64,000 bases of DNA from an uncultured Bacteroidales bacterium (lineage in GTDB: Bacteria; Bacteroidota; Bacteroidia; Bacteroidales; P3). Below are positions 19,236 to 28,573 of this stretch, in pieces (the stretch's first letter is position 1; every line of letters starts with the position of its first letter). A program made the translations under genes and the position numbers. The notes beneath the pieces were generated by a model. The model was not told the origin of the DNA. It ran no database searches and was given only the letters and a program-made list of their open reading frames with translations. Where the stretch lies: contig CAMVMX010000001.1 of the NCBI GenBank assembly GCA_947168665.1, positions 186,001-250,000 on the forward strand, written 5' to 3'.

Positions 19236-21467
19236 CTATCTTATAAGTGTTACTGTACCCACCATGACCTGCACTCCTTGAGGTACCTTGTTTGAACTAT
19301 AAACTATTTTGTATACATATGTTCCCTGCTCACAGGGGACTCCATTCATTTTACCGTCCCAGGACTCGTTCAAGCCATCGAATGTTGTCACAGCATTACC
19401 CCATCTGTGATAAATAGACACCCGCGCTTTTGTTATCGCATCTGAACAAAAAATTTGAAATAAATCATTGCATCCCGTTATATCCGGAGTGAAGACATTG
19501 GGAACCCAGATGGCAACCGAGTCGACTTTCGGTTCTGGCTCAATAGGAATAGGTCGACAGGGATATGTTTCAAAAAACAATGTTACAATACTATCAGCCC
19601 CATGTTTTGTGAAAAGGCGTTGTATGACGACAGAGTCATAGGTAAACTCTATCCCTCTCCATATATATGGCAATAGAGTGTCGCAAACCAATGTGTCTAA
19701 ATAGGTTGAATCGTTATACCATACCTTGAGACTATAAACGCTAATACTATCACAGCCGGACACCGTTTGCATGATAATTGTATCATTCTCAACATCTCCA
19801 GTGTAACGGTGCCCACCAAAAACAATAGGAAGTCTGTTTTCAACACAGGTATCGTGATAAAATCTGAAATAAGATGGCTTCACATGAATAGTCGTACATA
19901 TTGTGTCAATAAGAAGTGGTGAAGTCGTGTCGCTATAATAAATATAGGCACAGACAGAATAGTCATCATCGCGATTAAACACATGATTAACCGGGTTGGA
20001 ATATGAAAAGGAACCGTCACCAAAAGACCACAAAATAGAATCAGGTGTCATATCAGAAACAACATGAAAAACGACCTCATCACCTTCACATATATCATAG
20101 CCGTGAGGATAATTCACGGCCCGAGTCCCGTTCACCATCAAGTCAAAATTTGGCTGCAGAATATGTCCAGCAAACCCCAGCGAATATCCATAACTGACCC
20201 TATTCCCTGCGCCATAAAGGAATGCGACAAACCCCGATGCGCTTGTATCAACCAACGAATGTGAGCCTTGGGTAAGCGGATAGTGAAGAATGGAATAGCC
20301 AGGAGCACTGGCAACCGTCACAAAAGAAGAAGCCATACTTGCACCATCAAGCATAATTGATGGCACAGCTTCTGACCGGCAAACTACATTAATGGCGTGC
20401 TGACTGATATTTAATGATGTCAACACAGGGAAAGTAATAGATGTGAAGCTCTGTTCCAATGGTGTAATAGTGGTCATTGAGGGATCCCCCAAGCCGATAC
20501 CATTGTAACTGGCAAAATAAAGATATACAACCACGGGCTGGCTAGTTTCAATATAATCAGGTACCGTAGTTGATGCCATTGTATACTGGTATGTTTGTGA
20601 ACGAGATAATGTTGCCACGACGCTACCATTAAGCGAAACGGAGCAGTTGTCATTCAATGAGGTGATACGTACATAATCACAAAGCGTCAGGTTAGAGGGC
20701 GGCACAATAAACCTTTGCCCCCAACAGTTGGTAGGAGTGGCCTGCTCTACAACATGATCACAACTCGGACGGGTGTTATAGTTAGGAATATAGGCACAGG
20801 CATCCCCATTAAACACTGCAACTCTTTTACCATCAGAGACCGTAAGTCTAGTCCCTGACAAATCTCCTGGCGATTGGCTTCGTATTTGGCAAACCTGACC
20901 CGCATGAGGGATATGGATTGAATATAGTTGTCCAGAATAATGATTGTCCACAGTGTTGCCCCTAAGTGAAATAGAAACTGTAACATCATCTTCTGCAGCA
21001 ACAATGGCAAATTCGCTACTATATCTGTCTGTTGGAAAAGTTTGTATAATATAATCAGATCCTAACATATTTGTTGGCAGGATGTTGGCATAATCTATGT
21101 TAGGGTATCCTTCGGTTATTGAATAGAGTGAAATAGTATCAGTCGAAACCACATGCAAACCGGTATTAGTTATTTGGCCAGAAAGTGTAGTGTATGCCTG
21201 ATTAAGAGGAACATAAATACGATTCTGAGAATTGGGGTACACACTGAAAGTCTGACTCCACCCCGTGTTAGGGTTGCTAATTGTTGCTGAACAAGGAACA
21301 TGTGATGTGGCAAAAATACTAAGAGCTTGACCTCTGCGAGTCGTGTCAATATTGTCCATGAAAGTAAGCCAAAAATCTGTACCCTCAGAACTTTGCGCCA
21401 TAACAGAATGTATGCCGCCAAAAACAATAAACAATAGCCAGAAGCACTTATTTTGGAAATATTTCAT
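19236..21467 (-). CDS. Large secreted surface protein with PKD domain and T9SS type B sorting domain
   Basis: 743 residues from MKYFQNKCFWLLFIVFGGIH. An in-frame ATG at 21545 is upstream of the -7 box and is rejected. After the signal peptide comes an EGTDFWLTFMDN segment and beta-rich repeats resembling the IgGFc-binding-type N-terminal region of Bacteroidota adhesins. A PKD-like domain follows (residues about 500-540, SILWSFGDGSFSYSNPVNHV). The last 85 residues (VPNVFTPDITGCNDLFQIF, ISIYHRWGN-like VSIYHRWGNAV, GTYVYKIVY) are the gliding-motility-type C-terminal signal used by T9SS. AT-rich relative to neighbours. Probably an adhesin exported through the T9SS of which PorQ (30951-31988) is part. 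Confidence 0.82.
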   Translation of the reverse strand: MKYFQNKCFWLLFIVFGGIHSVMAQSSEGTDFWLTFMDNIDTTRRGQALSIFATSHVPCSATISNPNTGWSQTFSVYPNSQNRIYVPLNQAYTTLSGQITNTGLHVVSTDTISLYSITEGYPNIDYANILPTNMLGSDYIIQTFPTDRYSSEFAIVAAEDDVTVSISLRGNTVDNHYSGQLYSIHIPHAGQVCQIRSQSPGDLSGTRLTVSDGKRVAVFNGDACAYIPNYNTRPSCDHVVEQATPTNCWGQRFIVPPSNLTLCDYVRITSLNDNCSVSLNGSVVATLSRSQTYQYTMASTTVPDYIETSQPVVVYLYFASYNGIGLGDPSMTTITPLEQSFTSITFPVLTSLNISQHAINVVCRSEAVPSIMLDGASMASSFVTVASAPGYSILHYPLTQGSHSLVDTSASGFVAFLYGAGNRVSYGYSLGFAGHILQPNFDLMVNGTRAVNYPHGYDICEGDEVVFHVVSDMTPDSILWSFGDGSFSYSNPVNHVFNRDDDYSVCAYIYYSDTTSPLLIDTICTTIHVKPSYFRFYHDTCVENRLPIVFGGHRYTGDVENDTIIMQTVSGCDSISVYSLKVWYNDSTYLDTLVCDTLLPYIWRGIEFTYDSVVIQRLFTKHGADSIVTLFFETYPCRPIPIEPEPKVDSVAIWVPNVFTPDITGCNDLFQIFCSDAITKARVSIYHRWGNAVTTFDGLNESWDGKMNGVPCEQGTYVYKIVYSSNKVPQGVQVMVGTVTLIR

Positions 21468-21471
21468 ACTG

Positions 21472-21479
21472 CAAAAGTA
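21472..21479 (-). promoter_or_regulatory. -7 box very close to the start of the surface protein gene
   Basis: TACTTTTG on the minus strand ends only 4 nt before the ATG at 21467. If used, the transcript would begin at or next to the start codon (leaderless or near-leaderless). The surrounding 60 bp are very AT-rich. Confidence 0.5.
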
Positions 21480-21499
21480 CGAATAAAAAATGAAATATG

Positions 21500-21528
21500 T
21501 TGTATTTGAAAAAAAAAAAGTAATTTTG
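21500..21528 (+). promoter_or_regulatory. Promoter of the phosphonate operon
   Basis: TTG (21500-21502), 18 nt, then TAATTTTG (21521-21528), 64 bp before the ATG at 21593. The spacing is slightly short but the -7 match is complete. Confidence 0.6.
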
Positions 21529-21592
21529 CAAAATGAAAAAAACAAACAACAGACAATAACTCATTGAATAATGCAATAAAAGGGCAGAATCT

Positions 21593-22906
21593 ATGGACAA
21601 AAAAACAGTATATGTTGGGATGAGTGCAGATATGATTCATCCGGGACACTTGAATATAATCAAAGAAGCATGTAAATTAGGGTCAGTCACCGTTGGGGTC
21701 CTGACCGACGCAGCAATAGCAAGCTACAAACGCTTACCCTATCTAAACTATGAACAACGGTCTGAGATTGTTTCAAATATCAAAGGAGTTGACCGTGTAG
21801 TACCACAGACCACATTAGACTATGTGCCAAACCTTCTGATATACAAACCGGACTATGTGGTTCATGGTGACGACTGGAAAGAAGGTGTTCAACAAAAAAC
21901 TCGACAACGGATAATCGAAGTCATGTCCGAATGGGGGGGCAAGGTAATTGATATCCCATACACCAAAGGGTTCTCATCGACGGCCATGAATCAGCGGTTA
22001 AAAGAAATTGGAACAACCCCAGAGATAAGAATGAAGAGGTTGCGTCGACTTATTGCCGCAAAGAAAATCGTCAGGATTCTCGAATCACACAATGGTTTGA
22101 CTGGCCTTATTATCGAAAACACAAGTGTGGAAGTGAACGGAATTAAACAAGAATTTGATGGAATGTGGGCCAGTTCACTTACCGACTCAACAAGCAAAGG
22201 TAAACCCGACATCGAAGCTGTCGATGTAACAACTCGACTACATGACTTAAATGACGCTCTTGAAGTGACCACCAAACCTGTCATATTCGATGGTGACACT
22301 GGCGGCAAAGTTGAACATTTCGTCTTTACGGTCAGGACACTGGAACGACTTGGCATTTCTGCCGTAATAATAGAGGACAAAATTGGATTAAAACAGAATT
22401 CCTTGTTTGGCACGGATGCTATTCAAACCCAGGATAGCATTGAGGGCTTTTGCAATAAAATCAAAGCAGGGAAAATGGCGCAGATAACAGAAGACTTTAT
22501 GGTTATAGCTCGAATTGAGAGTCTAATTGCAGGCAAATCCGTTGATGATGCCTTGGAGAGAGCATTTGCGTATACTCACGCCGGAGCTGACGGCATCATG
22601 ATTCATAGCAAAAACAAAGATGGTAATGACATACGAGAATTCTGTGAACGCTTTCGTCAACAGGACTCGTCCACTCCTATTGTTGCAGTCCCCACCACAT
22701 ACAACCAATTTTTTGAGGACGAATTAGCCAGTTGGGGAATCAATGTAGTCATATATGCTAACCATATGCTTAGAAGCGCCTATCCTGCTATGCTGAATTG
22801 TGCAAAATCAATATTGGCACATGGTCGTAGTTTGGAGGCCTCAAACGAGTATTGCATGCCCATCAAAGACATATTAGACCTAATCCCCGGAACTAAGAAA
22901 AAATGA
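21593..22906 (+). CDS. Cytidylyltransferase-phosphoenolpyruvate mutase fusion
   Basis: 437 residues. Residues 1-135 are a nucleotidyltransferase of the glycerol/ethanolamine-phosphate cytidylyltransferase type ([18 protein letters not shown] with the HxGH-like HPGH, and [10 protein letters not shown] for the ISSTxI motif). Residues 145-430 are phosphoenolpyruvate mutase: [11 protein letters not shown] metal site, and [13 protein letters not shown] near residue 260, the PepM signature loop. PepM makes the C-P bond of phosphonopyruvate; the first domain should activate the final phosphonate with CTP. The fusion puts the first and last soluble steps in one protein. First gene of a four-gene operon with 9-10 bp gaps or overlaps. 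Confidence 0.92.
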   Translation: MDKKTVYVGMSADMIHPGHLNIIKEACKLGSVTVGVLTDAAIASYKRLPYLNYEQRSEIVSNIKGVDRVVPQTTLDYVPNLLIYKPDYVVHGDDWKEGVQQKTRQRIIEVMSEWGGKVIDIPYTKGFSSTAMNQRLKEIGTTPEIRMKRLRRLIAAKKIVRILESHNGLTGLIIENTSVEVNGIKQEFDGMWASSLTDSTSKGKPDIEAVDVTTRLHDLNDALEVTTKPVIFDGDTGGKVEHFVFTVRTLERLGISAVIIEDKIGLKQNSLFGTDAIQTQDSIEGFCNKIKAGKMAQITEDFMVIARIESLIAGKSVDDALERAFAYTHAGADGIMIHSKNKDGNDIREFCERFRQQDSSTPIVAVPTTYNQFFEDELASWGINVVIYANHMLRSAYPAMLNCAKSILAHGRSLEASNEYCMPIKDILDLIPGTKKK

Positions 22907-22916
22907 ATCGATAACC

Positions 22917-24041
22917 ATGAAACCCGAATTTTTCATCAATAAGCTAAAGAAACATGGTATAAACTTTTTTGCCGGCGTACCCGACTCATTGCTAAAAAGC
23001 GTATGCGCGTATATTTCAGACAACTTCGACAATAAGCATAATATAATTACAGCCAATGAAGGTGGCGCAATAGGTCTTGCTACGGGATACCACCTTGCTA
23101 CTGGAAACATTGGGTGTGTTTACATGCAGAACTCTGGGCTTGGCAACATCGTAAACCCATTGACATCGCTTACAGACCCTGAGGTATACCATATTCCAAT
23201 GCTATTAATTATTGGGTGGAGAGGCCGTCCAGGCGAACACGATGAACCCCAACATATTAAACAAGGAAAGGTGACAACTGGATTACTAAACATTTTAGGT
23301 ATTAACTATGATGTCTTAAACCACGATGAAGAAATAGCCACCCATCAGATTGACAAAGCCGTAAATGAAATAAAGAATAGCGGCAATGTTTATGCATTAA
23401 TAATAGAAAAGGGTACTTTCGAACCATATACCCTTCAGAAGCAAAACAACAACCATTCTCTTTTAAGCAGAGAGGAGTCTATTCAAGAAGTTGCATCAAT
23501 AATAGAACCAAATGCTGTAATTGTTAGCACTACTGGCATGATCAGCAGAGAATTATTTGAGCACCGCACATTCTCCAACCAAGGTCATTACCAAGACTTT
23601 CTTACTGTTGGTTCCATGGGCCACGCTTCTCAAATTGCGCTTGGCATCGCCATGCAGCAGCCCCACCGGAGAGTATATTGTTTTGACGGCGATGGCGCAG
23701 CCATAATGCATTTGGGAGGTTTAGCCATTATTGGGTCCAGCGCTCAGACAAATTTTGTCCACATTGTCTTCAACAACGGGGCTCACGACAGTGTTGGAGG
23801 GCAACCCACTGTCGGATTTGATATTGATATGTTGAAAATTGCTACTGCTTGTGGTTATAGAATGGCACTTAGAATTGACGACAGAACCACTCTTGAAAAA
23901 CTCCCGCAGATAATAGCCAACGAAGCCGGGCCCATTTTTGTTGAGATAAGAGTAAAATGTGGTAACAGAAAAGACCTCGGTCGCCCAACAACAACCCCAA
24001 TTGAAAACAAAGAGGCTCTTATGTCATTCCTAAAAAAATAA
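22917..24041 (+). CDS. aepY: Phosphonopyruvate decarboxylase
   Basis: 374 residues, a thiamine-diphosphate enzyme. The N-terminal half has FFAGVPDSLLKSVCAYI and ANEGGAIGLATGYHLATG (catalytic Glu region). The C-terminal half has the TPP motif GDGAAIMHLGGLAIIG ending in FNNGAHDSVGGQPT. It drives the mutase equilibrium by decarboxylating phosphonopyruvate to phosphonoacetaldehyde in the cytoplasm. It starts 10 bp after the mutase fusion. Confidence 0.93.
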   Translation: MKPEFFINKLKKHGINFFAGVPDSLLKSVCAYISDNFDNKHNIITANEGGAIGLATGYHLATGNIGCVYMQNSGLGNIVNPLTSLTDPEVYHIPMLLIIGWRGRPGEHDEPQHIKQGKVTTGLLNILGINYDVLNHDEEIATHQIDKAVNEIKNSGNVYALIIEKGTFEPYTLQKQNNNHSLLSREESIQEVASIIEPNAVIVSTTGMISRELFEHRTFSNQGHYQDFLTVGSMGHASQIALGIAMQQPHRRVYCFDGDGAAIMHLGGLAIIGSSAQTNFVHIVFNNGAHDSVGGQPTVGFDIDMLKIATACGYRMALRIDDRTTLEKLPQIIANEAGPIFVEIRVKCGNRKDLGRPTTTPIENKEALMSFLKK

Positions 24042-24050
24042 ATTTCACCT

Positions 24051-25151
24051 ATGCTGCAAACAATAATATGGGGAATCGAGCATTTAAAAAACATTCCACC
24101 CATAAAGGAAGGGAAACGGCTGTTGGTTGTATCCGACAGCTCGTTTCCTCTGCTTCCCATTCATGAAAGCATAATGACATCGCTTAGCGAATACACTTTC
24201 TTTTGCGACTTCGGATCCAACCCTTTGTATGAAGATGTATGCAAAGGAGTTGAACTATATCATCGAAACAACTGTGAAGCCATCTTGGCTATCGGCGGCG
24301 GCAGTTCTATTGATGTGGCCAAATGTATCAAACTATTCTCCAATATGGAGTCTTCCTCCTGCTTTCTGAAAGAAAAATTTCGTGATAGCCCAATCCCACT
24401 ATTAGCAATCCCCACAACGGCAGGCACTGGTAGTGAATCAACTCATTTTGCAGTAATCTATTATAATGGAGCAAAACAATCTATTTCTCATAGTTGCATT
24501 CTACCAAATTATGCAATCTTAGAACCATCTGTACTAACCACACTTCCTATCTATCAAAAGAAGTGCACATTTCTTGATGCGCTCTGCCAAGGCATTGAAT
24601 CCTGGTGGTCGGTCAACTCAACACCCCAGTCAATAAAACACTCTTGCTATGCTGTCAGGACTCTCATTGATAACCTTGACGGCTATCTCATCAAAAATGA
24701 AAGGTCTTCAGCCCGAAACGTTATGGATGCTGCCAACAGGGCTGGACAAGCCATCAATATCACCCAGACCACCGCTCCCCATGCATTCAGCTACAAGCTA
24801 ACATCTTTGTATGGCATTCCTCATGGGCATGCAGTAGCTGTATGCTTGCCTGAAATTTGGTTGTATATGTTACAACATGAAGAGAACTGCATCGACTCAC
24901 GCGGGTTCGGATACCTCAATAATATTTTTCATGACATAGCTGCAGCCCTCCACCAGCCCACTCCGCGTGACGCCATAAATTTCTTTAAACAAATTCTAAA
25001 CCAACTCAATATCGAACAACCGCAATCCCTATCAAAGACTACCGATATTGACATTTTGGTCCATTCCGTTAATCCGGACCGTTTGAAAAACAACCCAATA
25101 TCCCTCAATCCCACCGCTATCAACGATATCTACAATTCCATTTTGCTATGA
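24051..25151 (+). CDS. Iron-containing alcohol dehydrogenase, probable phosphonoacetaldehyde reductase
   Basis: 366 residues of the group III alcohol dehydrogenase family: AIGGGSSIDVAKCIKL (NAD-binding), AIPTTAGTGSE, and the metal-ligand segment GIPHGHAVAVCL. In phosphonate clusters this position is occupied either by an aminotransferase (giving 2-aminoethylphosphonate) or by such a dehydrogenase (giving 2-hydroxyethylphosphonate). No aminotransferase is present here, so hydroxyethylphosphonate is the inferred product. Gap of 9 bp to the previous gene and a 4-bp ATGA overlap with the next. Confidence 0.85.
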   Translation: MLQTIIWGIEHLKNIPPIKEGKRLLVVSDSSFPLLPIHESIMTSLSEYTFFCDFGSNPLYEDVCKGVELYHRNNCEAILAIGGGSSIDVAKCIKLFSNMESSSCFLKEKFRDSPIPLLAIPTTAGTGSESTHFAVIYYNGAKQSISHSCILPNYAILEPSVLTTLPIYQKKCTFLDALCQGIESWWSVNSTPQSIKHSCYAVRTLIDNLDGYLIKNERSSARNVMDAANRAGQAINITQTTAPHAFSYKLTSLYGIPHGHAVAVCLPEIWLYMLQHEENCIDSRGFGYLNNIFHDIAAALHQPTPRDAINFFKQILNQLNIEQPQSLSKTTDIDILVHSVNPDRLKNNPISLNPTAINDIYNSILL

Positions 25152-25843
25152 AGAGAGAACTCTTAGTGCAGATTGCCCTAAAAATGGGCATCTACAAAAA
25201 AATGATGAAACTGGACAACCGCATCCAAATGCACAGACAAAATAAAGCCTTTGCCTCATACGGTCTTGAAACCCTTCGCTTAGCTGATAAGGCTGCATCC
25301 GATTCCAACTGTGAGCTTTTTCTTACGTTTGGGACACTATTGGGTGCATATAGAAACAAAAATTTCATTCCTTATGACTGCGATTTGGACACCGGCATGC
25401 TAACTACAGACTACAGTGAACAGTTCCTCCTAAATATGAAAAAACTTGGACTCAAACATATTCGTCGCTATTATGTTAAAGAAACGGGTAGGATATGTGA
25501 AGATAAGTTCGATTATAATGGAGTCCATATTGATGTATATTATTACTACTTAGACAACCAAGGAATGTTATGTTGCGATTTATGCCTTCCCCATGAGTCT
25601 AAAGACTGGCGTTCCGCAAACAACAGCGATGGATTCCCATCCATTACAAGACGATGTCCTAATACTGCCTTTATCCGGCAACCATTTTTAGGAATAAACT
25701 GCTTTATGCCTCAACAAACCGAAGCATGGCTGAAATCACTGTATGGAGAGAACTTTATGACCCCTGACCCTAAGTGGTCAATGAACGACCATAAAAAGAG
25801 GGCACAAATTACAGGCGAGCGACTATATAGAATAGAGTATTAA
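25148..25843 (+). CDS. LicD-family phosphotransferase
   Basis: 231 residues with the LicD hallmark FLTFGTLLGAYRNKNFIPYD followed by the Asp motif CDLDTGM (usual form DDDID), and later DVYYYYLD. LicD proteins transfer phosphocholine or other phospho/phosphono headgroups from a CMP-activated donor to glycans. Here it follows PEP mutase with a built-in cytidylyltransferase, so the likely donor is a CMP-phosphonate and the acceptor a surface polysaccharide. The overlap with the dehydrogenase gene shows operon coupling. Last gene of the operon; no glycosyltransferases lie beside it. Confidence 0.85.
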   Translation: MKRELLVQIALKMGIYKKMMKLDNRIQMHRQNKAFASYGLETLRLADKAASDSNCELFLTFGTLLGAYRNKNFIPYDCDLDTGMLTTDYSEQFLLNMKKLGLKHIRRYYVKETGRICEDKFDYNGVHIDVYYYYLDNQGMLCCDLCLPHESKDWRSANNSDGFPSITRRCPNTAFIRQPFLGINCFMPQQTEAWLKSLYGENFMTPDPKWSMNDHKKRAQITGERLYRIEY

Positions 25844-25996
25844 TTCATTACTTTTCTCTAAAAAAGGCCATTCCACTTAAGCTAAAATATACACTATTCC
25901 TCAATTCTGCCGGATCCATCCACCCTGAGCTTTAGCAATATTTGCCATAGCCATATTGGCGTGCTATAGACCTACTTAGACCAGCACACATACCCA

Positions 25997-27184
25997 CTAA
26001 TTCAACCAATGGCGGGGATTGAGGGGATCTCTTCCACACCAGAGTTGGAAGCTGAATTGCGAGGTGGGTTCTTCGCCTTGGTACACGGCGCCCAGGCTTT
26101 GTCCACTGCTTACTTTGGTTCCGACCCTGACATTTACCGTTCCCAGCCCGGCATACACTGTCAAATACTGTCCATGGCGGATGATGACGCCGTTTGAACC
26201 GTCCGGGGCCTCGAACACTCGTGCCACCACACCAGCGGCCACGGCTCTGACATTGGCTCCTGGAGCACAATTGAGGTCGATACCCAAATTGCGGTTCTGT
26301 CCACCCGATGCACGAGTGTAAAGGCCGTATTCTCGAGCCACAGACTTGTAGTGGACCGGCCACGGCATCTTGCCTTTGTTACGCACAAAATCGGCCGACG
26401 GGGCATCGGATGCAACTGCTGACGGTTTCGAGCCTGGCGCACTACTCTTCTGGGCTGAGCTTTTAGCCACCTCAGCATTAATCAGCTGCTGTATCTGCTC
26501 CTGCAGCCTGCGTTTTTGTTGCTCTTTCTTATTGATTTGCTGCTGCAAGTTTCGCTCTGCTTTCTGGCTCTTGTCGAGTCCTTGCTGGTGCTTTTGCTGC
26601 TCACGAGCCAGAGCTTGCTGCTGCTTACGTTGCTGTGCAAGGAGGGAATTCTTCTCATTGCGTTGGCGTTGAAGGTCCAAATCCAATGAGGAAAACACCT
26701 GTTCGCGCCGCTGAATGGCGGCCGCCTGATGCCGACGGTAGCGCGAATACTCCTTGAAATACTTCATCTTGAGGTAAGAATAGTTATACGTAGTATTATC
26801 AAACAGCAGTGTGACTGCATTGACATTCGTGCGCAAACCATAAAGTGTTTTGACGATATTCGCATACTCGGCCTTCATGCTGTCAATCTGACCGCGGACC
26901 ACCCGCAGCGAATCTTCCGTACGGGTTATCTGACGATCAAGATGCGACATCTGGCTGTTAATATTGTTGATGAGGCGATTGCGCTCGTCAATGCGTTGAT
27001 TGATGAGCTTTATCTGACGTGTGCGGTTGCGGGTGTCCTTGCGGGCTTTACCCAACTCACCCGTCAGCCGGGCGATTTCTTTTTCAATGCGGTCCTTGTC
27101 GCGCTCAAGTTGTTTCTTGGTCTGCCCCTGCACCAATGGTGCAGCCAGCATCAGGACGAGCAGTAGCGAGATTAGTCTTTTCAC
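25997..27184 (-). CDS. EnvC-like murein hydrolase activator with degenerate LytM domain
   Basis: 395 residues. A signal peptide (MKRLISLLLVLMLAAPLVQG) is followed by a very long coiled coil (about residues 22-235, Lys/Arg/Gln/Glu rich), a short linker, and a C-terminal LytM/M23 fold (residues 290-395). The metal ligands of active M23 peptidases are mostly missing: the first His is replaced (RNLGIDLN instead of HxGID) and the HLHF motif is replaced by QFSFQLW. That is the EnvC pattern: a periplasmic activator of amidases at cell division rather than an enzyme. It ends in PLNPRHWLN, close to the typical NPxxWL ending. Confidence 0.88.
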   Translation of the reverse strand: MKRLISLLLVLMLAAPLVQGQTKKQLERDKDRIEKEIARLTGELGKARKDTRNRTRQIKLINQRIDERNRLINNINSQMSHLDRQITRTEDSLRVVRGQIDSMKAEYANIVKTLYGLRTNVNAVTLLFDNTTYNYSYLKMKYFKEYSRYRRHQAAAIQRREQVFSSLDLDLQRQRNEKNSLLAQQRKQQQALAREQQKHQQGLDKSQKAERNLQQQINKKEQQKRRLQEQIQQLINAEVAKSSAQKSSAPGSKPSAVASDAPSADFVRNKGKMPWPVHYKSVAREYGLYTRASGGQNRNLGIDLNCAPGANVRAVAAGVVARVFEAPDGSNGVIIRHGQYLTVYAGLGTVNVRVGTKVSSGQSLGAVYQGEEPTSQFSFQLWCGRDPLNPRHWLN

Positions 27185-27198
27185 AACAGTCAGTTTAG

Positions 27199-27323
27199 GT
27201 GTTAATGTGGGAATGTATTAATGTGTGAATGCGTTAATTTGTCAATGCGTTAATGGGGGAATGAGTTAGTTCTATGACCGCGCCAGCCACGCACACACTT
27301 ACACATTAACACATTCACACATT
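27199..27323. repeat. Short AATGTGTTAATGTG-type intergenic repeats
   Basis: Five degenerate copies of a roughly 15-bp unit (GTTAATGTGGGAATG, ATTAATGTGTGAATG, GTTAATTTGTCAATG and so on) between 27199 and 27272. They are followed by an inverted set (ACACATTAACACATTCAC) at 27300-27320. The arms could pair into a long imperfect hairpin just past the phosphofructokinase promoter side and upstream of envC. It fills the 145-bp gap between the two genes. Confidence 0.65.
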
Positions 27324-27329
27324 CAGTTT

Positions 27330-28562
27330 TTAATTCCAGTTGAGGATGCGCTTAAAATCATACTCCTCGGGGTTGGGGAGATATTTCTTCGCGGCCTCAT
27401 AGTCGGCGGGGGTGATGTAGTCCATAATGTCGTTGATATAGGACTGCACCTTGTTAGTGTCCACGTTGACCTGACGGGGCGGAATCTTGCCCGTGGTGGG
27501 GTCTTGAAGATCCTTCAAATAGAGGGGCGACACATTGCCTTGATGGTCGGAGTAGACCATGCAACCCGTGCAGCCCTGGTTGAAGAGCGTGTGAACGCCC
27601 ATACCCATCAGTGAGCAGTAGGTCAAATCGAAGGCTATTGGGGTATGACAACGGATTTCATAGCCCACCTCCACGGGACGGCTCTTCACTTTCAGCCCAA
27701 GGGCTTTCACTTTGCGCTCCAGCAGGTCGTTGAAGATATGAGCTTTCGACACCTTACCCAGTTCGGGGTGCCCATGTTCGTCATAGCTGAAATGGATGCC
27801 CGAATTTTTAATCTCCTCATCGGAGAGACTGTGGAACACACCTTCCGAGATCATGGCGCAGCCATAGTTGATGCCCATGATTTTGCGTTTGACGATACAG
27901 CTGACAACCAGATTGATAATCTTGTCTACGGTAATCTCTGTCTTGTTGAAAAATTCGGGAATGACTACCATCGGGTAATGGCAGGCGCCGGCAATGCCGA
28001 GAGCCAGATGGCCAGCAGAACGACCCATGGCCGACACCACAAACCAGTTCTCCGAAGTGCGGGCATCCTCCATCACAGCGGTGCAGATGACAGTACCCTG
28101 AGCCTTGGCACTGTTATAGCCGAATGTGGGCGAACCATTGGGCAGGGGCAGGTCGTTGTCAATCGTCTTCGGCACATGGATATTGGCTATGGGGTAATGC
28201 TTGCTCTCCAAGAACTTGGCTATGCGGTTGGCCGTCGAAGCCGTGTCATCACCGCCGACCGTCACCAGCAACTTCACCTCATTGTCTTTGAAAAAGGCCA
28301 GATTAAAACGTTTCTCAAAATCCTCGTCCGTAGGTTTAAAACGGCTCATCTTCAAGATGCTGCCACCTTTGTTAAAAATCTCGTCAGCTGTCAGGAAATC
28401 CAAGTCCTGCATACGGGGGCTGTCGGTGAAGAGGGCGCTGTAGCCGCCGTGCAGCCCTATGACGCGATAACCATCGCGCAGGAAAGTTTTGGCCACCGAG
28501 GCCACCACTGTGTTCATTCCGGGGGCTGGGCCGCCTCCCGTGAGGATAGCTATACTTTTCAT
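27330..28562 (-). CDS. pfp: Pyrophosphate-type 6-phosphofructokinase
   Basis: 410 residues. The N-terminus ILTGGGPAPGMN, the GGDD motif (VTVGGDDTASTAN) and PKTIDNDLPL are the PFK signatures. GGDD, where ATP-type enzymes have GGDG, and PKTIDND point to the PPi-dependent type, which phosphorylates fructose 6-phosphate reversibly with pyrophosphate. Also clear are YNSAKAQGT and VSAMGRSAGHLAL. The length fits the group that includes spirochaete and Bacteroidota enzymes. Cytoplasmic glycolysis/gluconeogenesis. 11 bp downstream of a secreted unknown on the same strand. Confidence 0.92.
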   Translation of the reverse strand: MKSIAILTGGGPAPGMNTVVASVAKTFLRDGYRVIGLHGGYSALFTDSPRMQDLDFLTADEIFNKGGSILKMSRFKPTDEDFEKRFNLAFFKDNEVKLLVTVGGDDTASTANRIAKFLESKHYPIANIHVPKTIDNDLPLPNGSPTFGYNSAKAQGTVICTAVMEDARTSENWFVVSAMGRSAGHLALGIAGACHYPMVVIPEFFNKTEITVDKIINLVVSCIVKRKIMGINYGCAMISEGVFHSLSDEEIKNSGIHFSYDEHGHPELGKVSKAHIFNDLLERKVKALGLKVKSRPVEVGYEIRCHTPIAFDLTYCSLMGMGVHTLFNQGCTGCMVYSDHQGNVSPLYLKDLQDPTTGKIPPRQVNVDTNKVQSYINDIMDYITPADYEAAKKYLPNPEEYDFKRILNWN

Positions 28563-28573
28563 GTCGTTCGTTT

